Below, piece after piece: positions 55,101 to 64,000 of a stretch of DNA of 64,000 nt. The first letter of the stretch is position 1. Each line of letters opens with the position of its first letter. Origin of the DNA: Strix aluco (taxonomy: Eukaryota > Chordata > Aves > Strigiformes > Strigidae); the NCBI RefSeq assembly GCF_031877795.1, contig NC_133932.1, forward strand, positions 39,384,180-39,448,179. Reading direction: 5' to 3'. Both the position numbers and the translations under genes were made by a program. The notes under the pieces are model-generated. The model was not told the origin of the DNA, did no database searches, and saw only the letters and a list, made by a program, of their open reading frames with translations.

Positions 55101-57668
55101 GTAAAGCAATTCCATAAATTAAGATCCACTGTTTAACAGAAGAGTCAACAATGAAATATTTGAGAGAAGTAGGTACCTTTGGGAAGAAGGGGAAAAAAAT
55201 TTACTTTTAAGACATTATGAGCAACAATAGAAGGGGAAGGTCGGATTTTCACTTGGTTTGTATTGGTAAACCAATAGTTTTGAATACCATGTTTAACCAA
55301 ATCTGTGGACTTGAAATTTAATGTTTGATGAATTTTACTGGTAATATAGTCTTAAAAAGTGAACCTAACTGAAGATATGTCATGATCTTAATTTACATGC
55401 TGAATGCTGTCACTAGGTAATTGTTACCTGATCAGGTAGTGATCAGTGCACAAGTTTTTTCCTTCGAGTATCCAGTAAAATCCATTGCTTTCAGTGCCCA
55501 TTATGACATATTCCAGTTACATGGTTAATTTTTGGGTAGCTGTGCAATTATACCATAAAATAATGCATTTGGTGGAATTCAAGAGTGCTTTCTTAAAAAA
55601 AAAAAGTACTGGAGGAAAGGGAGAAATCAACATTCTGCTATCTTTTCACATAAAAATATACCTGCAGTTTAACAGGATTAGACAAACAGATGAAAGCTGT
55701 TACAGGGACACATTTATACTAGTTTAAAACTTGTTTATAGAGCAAACCAGCTTGTGTCATTAATCTGTGTAAAAACGATCTTAAACCTTTTTAAATAGTA
55801 TCCACATTATACTAGGTACTATTTAAAAAAACAGAAAGACTATCCTCACCTTTTTGAGCTTGACTTTTAAGTTATCTCACTAATAATCCTAAATCTCACT
55901 GAAGAGGAAATGGAACTGTATCAATATCCTGTAAACTGCAAGAACTAAATTATCAATGTTAAATTCCTAATGCCTAGCAGAAATACCACATGTTTCAGTT
56001 CAGCCATTTATTGCCAGGCACTGCTCAATTTCTTCCAGTGAAAGAAAGCATAAATTTCATTTATGTACTTGCAACGAAACATAAGCAGTAAAGCCATCTT
56101 CACATAGAGTGATACATTTCTTTAAAAAGCTTACTGGCAAAGTTCCATAATCTGGTTGGCCAAGCCATCCAGTGCAAACAAAATTCAAATTGAATTGGTA
56201 CAAGAATTTAGTTGTAAGAGGCAAAGCAGACTAATTCAGAAAAGCTCATTTTTCAATATTATTTTGTTTGCCAACTCCAAGTTCCAGTGAGCAAAATGGT
56301 TTTATACTTATTTTGGGGGCAGAGAAGAGCTGGTTTGTTAATCTGGCTATGTGACACTTCTGTATCCTTTCTATTTCTTTTTTTTTTTTTTAAATCAGGG
56401 AGCAGATTTATCATTAAGCAAGTTATCTGACTTGGAACTAAAAAAGCACTAGTAAATTCTCTCCCCCATTGGAAAGCTGTATTGTATTACATAGCTTCAT
56501 GTACATAAAGTTGTACCTTGCAGAAATGTGACCACTGACCAAAATTTCTTAGTACATTACACTTTGAATAAAAGCAGACATGAAGCTAAACTGCAAGTCA
56601 GCCATTGTACAAATTGTCTCTCAAGATGTTCCAGCAACATTTCACTTAGAGCTTTAACTCCTTAAGAGATACACAACCTCCAATATATAGCTATTGGGCA
56701 ATTCAGTTAAAATTCAGACAGAAAGATGTCTTATTTGTGAAGAAACTGCCATCTATCCATTAGCTTTTATTGCATTTCAGACCATCAGAAAGTGAGTAAA
56801 GGTGGAAAAAAAAAATTTTCCACTAGCATCCAATTAGTTTCCTATGACTTTGAACGCTAACAAAATGCTTTTCATTAAATGACGGGTAAGAGAACATAGA
56901 GTGAAAAAAAAAAATCAGTCTGTTAAGAAATTTGGTCCTTGTATTTAGGACCTAGCATTTCCTTCAATAGATCCTATGTATCATGTTGCATGGAGCATGA
57001 ATTTTTCTTAAAAAACCTCACCTGCCTATTATGAATCATTCCAATAAAAGTATTACTTTTTTTCACACTGCACTAGGAAACTTTCCAGCCAAAGACAAGG
57101 AATTTAGTCAAGAGTCATAAAAAAACCTGAACTGTGAACTCTGGCACAGCCAGGAGTAGCAACTCAACTACTCCAGAGTGCTTAGAAAATAGGCTTTAGA
57201 TTTTACACCAAGAAATTGGATTTATTGTAAATGCCACAGTCACATTGATAGACAGAGCACAGACTTCTGGTAACAAACAAACATACATTTTTGTAACTAA
57301 GCGTTTCTACTTGGTAAATAAATGCATTTTGCACAGCCTTCCTTTTAATGTGCCTAAACTAACCTAAATAAGCAGACAGCATAGCAGAAAAGGGAAACTT
57401 ATGTGAGTAACTGTTTCTTAAGCAGTATATTATTTTTACTATGTATATAATATTTTATATTATATACACACACATTTTCATCAACAGTTCAAATTATACC
57501 CGAATAAAAAAAAAAACAAAACCAAAACTGGCGCTCCTCCAATACATTTACCACCTTTCCCTCAGGCATAGTTAATCCAGGTATTTGTCAAGATAGAGGA
57601 ATGACAGTTAAAAAGACTCCCCCCACAAGAAACAAGTTACACAAAGAATACTGTATCACTACAAATTT

Positions 57669-57674
57669 TTTATT
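57669..57674 (-). terminator. U2AF1 poly(A) signal AATAAA
   Basis: The minus strand reads TTCTGAATAAAAAATTTG about 90 nt after the stop, which fits the short 3' UTR typical of U2AF1. Confidence 0.75.
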
Positions 57675-57765
57675 CAGAAGCCCATCTTTAAAAAAAATCT
57701 CATTATGAACTTGTTTGGTCAAACTACAACACTTTCTAGCAGACATACAGTAAAAATGGCATGGC

Positions 57766-57904
57766 TCAGAATCGACCAGATCTTTCACGATCTCTTGACC
57801 GCCTCCTATCACGTTCACGTCCTCCTCCTCCTCCACCACCACCTCCACGACCACGATCTCTGGATCTAGACCGACGTTCACGGGACCTCGACCTGGATCT
57901 ATGC
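57766..57904 (-). CDS. U2AF1: U2AF1 terminal exon, RS domain
   Basis: Acceptor TTTGAAG before 57904. It encodes HRSRSRSRERRSRSRDRGR, nine glycines, then RERDRRRSRDRERSGRF and a TGA at 57768-57766. A short 3' UTR follows to the AATAAA at 57674-57669. Confidence 0.96.
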
Positions 57905-60900
57905 CTTCAAAGAAAGTTTGAACATTTTATTGTTTCATCACGTTCAGGAATTTACTTGTCGTACCACACAGTGGAACACTTAAGGATGTAGGTAACAAGC
58001 GAGAAGAGAGACAGTGTGGCATTAGAAGAATCGGTAAACTGGCACTCAGGCTGGGAAGCCACATATTTACAAACTGAACAAACATAATACTGAAGAGTCA
58101 ACACGTACTGTTAAGAGACTCAACTGTTCACTGCCAGTCACCATTGCAGTGGATGTGCAAAACTCTAGCAAAGGCATGTGGAGGAACCAAATGCACTGTC
58201 AACACAGCTGTTAAAGCAGCAAGAGAAGGGGACACCTGCTTTTGCAGTTATGAATAGCTCTTAGCAAGACACAGCAAAAGCCTACAGCTGTAAGTCCACT
58301 CCTATTAAATCAACTGCATTAATTAGCAATTACAACTCTGTTATCCCCCCCCCCCCCCCCTTTTTTTTTCCTGCCCCCCACCCTTCCAGAAGCCATCAGC
58401 ATTTGCAAATAATCTTCCCTGTCTCTGTGGTTGATAACTTAAGTTCAGGAAGAAAGCTAAAACCACCCAGAATATACTGCTAACACAGCTACTATGGATT
58501 TATAGCTGACATGGCACTTGTCAAAGAAAAGAGTGATTTGAATGTTTTTAAGCATTTTAGAAAAGTCAATTTTATAAAATAGGTAAATAGTACAGTTTTA
58601 AATAGATGTAGAAATTACAGCAGAACTAAAAAGCTCAGGGAAACAAGTGCTACAAATGTCTTAAGTTTGCAGAATATTGTTCCATGGTGAGATGTTTTGG
58701 GGTGGGAGTGTGTGCGGTGACAGATTTCACTATGACAGACACATACATAACTCTTGCATACCCCTGAGCTGTCCAGAATTACTAAATTAGCCTATTATTC
58801 AAAAGTTCTGGTTTACCCTCCTTTTTTCTGCTCAAAAAACTTTGATGTATTTCATACTGTGTAGAACTACCTTCAGGTCAGTCCGGTTTATACAATATAC
58901 CTGTGAAACCCCACTGACAAAAGAACTGATTTTTTTTTTTTTGTGTATCAAGCCTTACTGCTAACCCGTGACAGCTTTAGCTACACAAAGAATTTAAATA
59001 GGGCCAATAAAGACAAAACTGGATGGAGGATTCAGCTATTTTATTTGTTTTACCACAGACCGAAACTAGGCTATGGGTAAAACAATCATATTCCAAAGCC
59101 TAACACACAAGTCTGATCTTTCTTGCAATAAAAGTTGATACCTTTTCACAGCATTACTAAGTCTGAGATACTCAGATTCATAGAAGTGGCCAGAAAGCTA
59201 ATACAAGAGCATACTTAGTCTTTTTCATAAATCACACATGTTAAAAGCTTACTTTTATGTTTAAATTAATATTAATTGGGATATTTTAGGAAAGTGTTTA
59301 GGCATAAATACATGTACCTAAGCAACACAATCTACATTTTCCAAAGTTAAATACATCCTCACAAATTCTAAGACACTGCCAATTAAGAGACATTTATATG
59401 AAAAATATGTTCATAATCCAAGGCTCCTTCTATGATTGAAAGAAACCTACAAAATTGTGCTCTATATAAAAGGAAGCTCAACAATTTTGTATGCCTAGCC
59501 TAAATAGCAAGGTCTTAAAAGCACGGAGATTGAATGCAGTTCAAAGGCAACCATCCACAAGACAGGTATCATAGTAACAGCAGCAGGTATTTTATACAAG
59601 GTACCTTAATAAATATTTTAATATATAATAAAAAGTATTATCACTTTTTTTTGCGATTAAGCAAGATTACTATTCCTTTGCCCTACTGAGAATTCCTATC
59701 AAGAAGGGTCACATGGTGAGGCTAGCATTAATAAGAAGTGAGCTCAGTACAGTGACTGCTTGTTACTAACGAATGAATACAGGCTAGAAAAGTGAGCCAT
59801 TAACTGTTGGAAACAAGTAAGGCTGGGTCCTGAATATCATTATAGATATGCCTGACTAATGCTGGAAGCGGCCAATCTGAACCTGTCAAAATGCCCATCA
59901 GCCAAGTAGCCTGCTTCTAACAGACGCCACAGCAAACACATTTAGAAGAAAAGTAAAAGAGAAGAGGCATAAAGCAATACTTCTCCCAAATAATGTCTGC
60001 CTGTAACAGTTTACAGTTTGGAGATTTGAACCACAGGTAGGTCCCTATGTACCTAGTAACTCAGTGAATGTTCTTCTTGAACCCCGCCACATCAACCTTC
60101 ACTGTCCACAGCACCGCAGAGCAAGAAGCACCATAACTTTGGGGTTTTTTTTAACAAAGACCTATTCCTTTGTTCTGAACTGGCCACTTGCTAGCTTTAC
60201 TTGATGCCCTTTCATCGGCATGTGTCAGAACTGCATTAGGAAAAACGAGAGGACTCAAGTTTAAAGATTTGCCTTCAGAGTTTTCAGCAACTGATCCTTA
60301 ATTTACCTGTTTTAATTGTGTTTAAAAGCAAACTTACTTTTTACGACGACGCCCATACAACTCACGTCTTAACTCTCGAGAAATGGGCTTCAAATGCATA
60401 AAGTTGCAGAAACCTCCTCGTGTACACTCTCTGAAACAGAATTCAAGACAGTTAAAATCCCCAGCTCTAAACTGTATCTGGTTGCCCTAAGCCCTAATGG
60501 ACCTCTAGCCGTCTAAAAGGTAGTTAGTTACCTCTAACATTGAAACCAGTAAATTGCAAGCATCAATTACTGACACAGACTCATTACTAGATCAAAATCC
60601 TAAGAAGACGGCAAAAGTCGGGAGGTTCACCACAGGTCCTCCACATTAACATTACCTTAAGTGGTTTTTTTCCTACACTAAGCTCCACATAAAGCCACAC
60701 CCAAGCAACCACCCTGTCTGTGCAAGCATTTCAAAGATACTGTCACGGGCAAACAGGAAGTCACTTTTTACCCCATTTCATATTGACGGCAACAGGCCTC
60801 TCTGAAGTCAGTCACAGGTGAAAGCTCAGCATGAATGGGCTGTCCATTAAACCAGCGATTGTTCAGGTCAATCACAGCCTTTTCCGCATCTTCTTCACGG

Positions 60901-62828
60901 CGAAACTAAAAGCAAAATTAACATTTTCTGATGTTAGAGAAGCAACAGATGTAGATCAAAGATTACTATCAAATCAGTTGTGTGGTATCAGAGGCTTAGG
61001 ACTAGTAATCAAAGTAGAAACTACTTCAGAGTTCCTGGGACAGTCCATCAAATCAAGGGTACAGCTAGCTTTTCATTAATCAGGACTCAGAGCTAATCAA
61101 AACACTGATAGTTTCTCTTAATTATGTTCTATTTGGTCTTTCAAGTTTTGTGGCTTGCATTAAAAAAATACAATAGTAGATATTGTTTTCTTAGTACAAC
61201 TTTAAACAAAGTGAATGCTTAAGAGTACTTTCTAGAGCACTAATGCTCCAAATATAATGGATTTTTTCAAACATTTAAGAGAAACCTGCATGAGAACCAA
61301 AGCTCTCGTTCATTTCAATTAGAATTTACAAAAATCTGATCCTGTTTTACGAGGAATATAAAACTAAAATTTGAAATTCCTTCACACAGCTAACCACTTG
61401 CAAATTTTTAAAAGCAACTTTTATTTCTGATTATGACCTACACAGCTGAGAATTTTAGGCATGAAAATACTTTCCAGTTAAGGGAATGTACAGTAAAAAT
61501 ATTCAAACAAACTCTCGCACCTCCCCAACACTCTGTACACACAATAAAAAATTTCTGCAGGTGACAACTCTGTACTCATTCTTCAAGAGATACCAGTGAC
61601 TTAAGAGCTAAACCTAAGTGCTCCAGTTTGCACCTTAAACCACACAGCTACTGCCAAATGTAACTTGGTTACAACTGGGAAGCTGGAAAATAAATGCACC
61701 TGTTGAAAATAAACATAGCTGTTGCAAATAAACCTCTGCTCATAATGAAGTGCTTAAAAGGCAGTGTGAAGACAGATCCCAAATTAATCCCAGTAAACTA
61801 AGCAGTCCAGCAGTGGTAACTGTTTATAACAATGTAAAAAAGCCATAATCTTTATGAAAATGACACAGATTTTGACTATCAAGCAGGCTTATCGTCTCTT
61901 AACATTCCCTTCAGATTCCATTCACATTTTCACTCTTTCTACTTTATAAAGTTGAAGAACTTACATCCTGAAGAGCTACTATCACAAAATCTACAAGCAT
62001 AGCTTTTAAAATTATAAATCAACAAATACCACCCCTATTGATCATATAAGCATATCTCTTTATCCTACCTTTACATATACATTTCCAACTAGATGATCGC
62101 CAAGGTTATCACAAACATTCATCTCCTCAACTTCACCGTATTTTTCTTCCATTTCTGTGAAGACCTCCTAAGCACAAAGCCACCAATTAAAAGTGTGCAG
62201 CTCATTAGTTATAAGCACAGAAGTATTGCATTTAGCTGTTAGTAAGTACCCTCCTTAAAAAAAAAAAAGCAATACAAAACCCCTTTTTTTACATTTCTGA
62301 TTTTAAAATTAGTACTTGCTTGGCCTGTACTGCGTACATCTGTAAGTTCAGCACTAACAGCATACAATAAAAAGCTATGGAAAACATTATGCATACAGTA
62401 CTTACAGAATACGTAAGATGCACCAAAACCACTACCTATAAGCTATATGCTATAGTTTTACTTAATTTGCTTCTATACAAATAATTAAGTGTATTTTAAA
62501 TTTACAGGAAAGGAGGGGATTATGGAATCAAAACACTACCACTTAAGTTGCTGATTTTTAAGCAAAGTCTATTATAAACAGTAAAGTTAAAACCACACTA
62601 ACAAAGATTATACCGGGAAATATTTAACACTGGAAGTTGTAAGTTTTATACAAACACCTGAGGAAACAAGCACTTTTCTCTTAAATCTATCTAATAGTGC
62701 TATACGCCAAAACCATCTAACTCATTTATGTTGACAAATCCACAAACACTTTAATGTATGTTCACATCTTTTTCATACCTCAAAGAATTCATCATAATGT
62801 TCCTGCATCTCAACATCGCTCACAGCAC
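57766..62828 (-). CDS. U2AF1: U2 small nuclear RNA auxiliary factor 1 (U2AF35), 3' five coding exons
   Basis: The small U2AF subunit binds the 3' splice-site AG and, with U2AF2, recruits U2 snRNP; it is nuclear. The window holds residues equal to about 67-240 of the human protein: the UHM/RRM with its RWF motif, the second CCCH zinc finger (C-x7-C-x5-C-x3-H within CRQYEMGECTRGGFCNFMH), then an Arg/Ser-rich tail with a glycine run. The five exons are 50, 99, 134, 93 and 139 nt (the last to the stop) with consistent phases. The glycine run is nine residues, against twelve in the human protein as I recall it, otherwise near-identical. The first zinc finger and start codon lie beyond the right edge. 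CBS lies downstream on the same strand, as on human chromosome 21. Confidence 0.97.
57905..60337 (-). other. U2AF1: last intron of U2AF1
   Basis: 2.4 kb, AT-rich, containing the C16T9 tract. No exon or small RNA was recognised. Confidence 0.8.
58345..58369. repeat. homopolymer tract C16 T9
   Basis: Sixteen C then nine T on the plus strand, so A9 G16 on the U2AF1 sense strand, within its last intron. Confidence 0.95.
60338..60430 (-). CDS. U2AF1: U2AF1 exon, second zinc finger
   Basis: A 93-nt exon encoding ECTRGGFCNFMHLKPISREL, then RRELYGRRRK; acceptor TCTGTTTCAG, donor GTAAGT from 60337. It supplies the remaining Cys, Cys and His ligands of zinc finger 2. Confidence 0.97.
60772..60905 (-). 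CDS. U2AF1: U2AF1 exon, UHM end and second zinc finger start
   Basis: A 134-nt exon beginning FRREEDAEKAVIDLNNRWFN and ending REACCRQYEM plus two bases of a glycine codon. It has the RWF motif that holds U2AF2 and the first cysteine of zinc finger 2. The glutamine of CRQYEMG matches human Gln157, a known mutation hotspot in myeloid neoplasia. Donor GTAAAA from 60771. Confidence 0.97.
60906..62068 (-). other. U2AF1: U2AF1 intron within the UHM
   Basis: About 1.2 kb, AT-rich, nothing recognised. The neighbouring introns 60431-60771 and 62168-62778 are short and also empty. Confidence 0.8.
62069..62167 (-). CDS. U2AF1: U2AF1 exon, UHM
   Basis: A 99-nt, phase-0 exon of 33 codons from EVFTEMEEKYGEVEEMNVCD to HLVGNVYVK; acceptor TGTGCTTAG, donor GTAGGA from 62068. 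It forms the acidic helix of the U2AF homology motif. Confidence 0.97.
62779..62828 (-). CDS. U2AF1: U2AF1 exon, start of UHM
   Basis: A 50-nt exon encoding AVSDVEMQEHYDEFFE after the last two bases of a cysteine codon; acceptor TTTTTACAG, donor GTATGA from 62778. Confidence 0.96.
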
Positions 62829-64000
62829 CTGTAAAAATCAAGAGTCATATCGATTAGAGCCTATAAATAAGGAAGAAATTTTGATCATACTACAAAACAA
62901 TCTAGAGAGGCCATCTGGAGCATAAAAGACACCATATAGCATGGAGCTAACTAATAGGAATATTAAAAATAAGTATATGTTAAGATCTTTGTGTCCCCAA
63001 AGTATATGTCAAAACATTACATTGACATGATCAAATCAAAACAAGTTTTAATCAGAGCCAAACTTGTATGCCACAAATTTAAAGGGGAAAGGAATTACTT
63101 TGAAATATCACTTAAATTTAATGTACATTCCCACCCCCTATCTACCAACAATTTTACCTAAACAGAAGGCAAGTGCTTTGTTACATCTGCGTATTTTAAA
63201 TAATGATTACAATTTAGTGTTCCTCTTCCTACAGGCAGAATTTCATTTTAACATGTCCACCTCTCCAGCATATACACTAAAATTTGAGACTTTACAATGT
63301 AACATAGTCCAGAATTTTTTTTTAATTTGCTCAAAATAGTTATTGAAATGACACATTTTTCTCAGTGCCCTCAAAGAAGGGTACCACAATGCTTTGCAAC
63401 TGAGAGCTATTTTCTAGTTTAATTTTGAATATCACTTAATTTTTCTGTAGTCCTGCGGAACACCTCTAAGTGCAAGACAAGCCAGCCTTATATTCAGGTT
63501 AGATTATTTTCATGCTCCAAGCTGGACTTTACAAATGAGTGCTGCTTGCCTGCTGCTATAAAAAACAACGTAAGTTTGGCTGATTTTTCGAAGCATTAAG
63601 AATACAAAAATGAATTTCATTTATTTCTTCCAGTCTACAGCATTTTAAACTACATTAAGCTGTGTACATTAAAGCCTAATGTATTAGCTCTTCAGCAGTT
63701 AAGTGGTTTATTAAGATCAAGCGGAGCAGTTTTAAAGTGAACCCTGCATTTATAGGCTAGAATATTTTTCTAGCGTAAAATTACAAACACTACTGTTTTA
63801 GTTTACAGAACATGAAAAACAAGAAACTGAGCCAACAAAGCTGAGCTTATTCTCTTCAGGCTGCTATGAAAAAAAATGCTTTGGGCTCAGTAATTTCTGG
63901 CTAATATTACCATTTGGATGAACTTTAAATTTTTCTTCTAAGGCTCTAATATTAACCAGGCATATTCTCTGGAGCTGTAATTAATTTTCTTCTACCCAGC
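62829..64000 (-). other. U2AF1: U2AF1 intron, right edge
   Basis: 1.17 kb upstream of the 50-nt exon. Neither version of the mutually exclusive 67-nt exon that precedes it in vertebrates was found, so the 5' exons lie beyond the window. Confidence 0.75.

Larger units (their letters stand above)
47421..57640. other. intergenic region between U2AF1 and CBS
   Basis: Holds the two LINE fragments at 50.2-52.1 kb. The rest is unique and AT-rich from about 53.6 kb. On the minus strand, AATAAA hexamers occur at 54924-54919 and at several places up to 57.2 kb, so part of 54.9-57.6 kb could be an extended U2AF1 3' UTR. No protein gene was recognised. Confidence 0.6.

Noticed and set aside
62829-64000. 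Upstream U2AF1 exons (first zinc finger, alternative 67-nt exons)
   Set aside because: I searched for TIALLNIYRNPQN-like and zinc-finger coding on the minus strand and found none.

Overview
This is a vertebrate nuclear window, most likely from a bird. It holds split genes with GT-AG introns, a CpG-island promoter, chicken-repeat-1 (CR1) LINE remnants, and the CBS-U2AF1 neighbourhood also found on human chromosome 21. All recognised genes lie on the minus strand. No prokaryotic, viral or CRISPR feature was seen.

Layout from left to right. Positions 1-10,485 hold the 5' part of a second, diverged cystathionine beta-synthase gene: two exons (5386-5201 and 1623-1517), with a likely TATA/CCAAT promoter and short first exon near 10.3-10.5 kb. 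The rest of that gene runs off the left edge. Positions 10.5-16.3 kb are intergenic. Positions 16.3-47 kb hold the complete CBS gene: 15 coding exons (39,219 to 20,625) that join in frame into a 551-residue protein, a 3' region with several poly(A) signals, and a GC-rich promoter at about 46.2-47.4 kb separated from the start-codon exon by an intron of roughly 7.4 kb. Positions 47.4-57.6 kb are intergenic, with LINE fragments between 50.2 and 52.1 kb. Positions 57.6-64 kb hold the last five coding exons of U2AF1; its first exons lie beyond the right edge.

CBS makes cystathionine from homocysteine and serine (transsulfuration, and H2S production). U2AF1 recognises the 3' splice-site AG. The two share a neighbourhood, not a pathway. 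The most interesting observations are the old tandem CBS paralogue, which keeps both haem ligands and exon phases but shows no in-frame start in its haem exon; its probable TATA promoter; and a near-perfect 34-bp-arm inverted repeat with a 14-bp palindrome in its loop at the edge of the CBS CpG island. Exon ends were set by hand from splice consensus, reading phase and homology recalled from the human proteins. No alignment or expression data were available.
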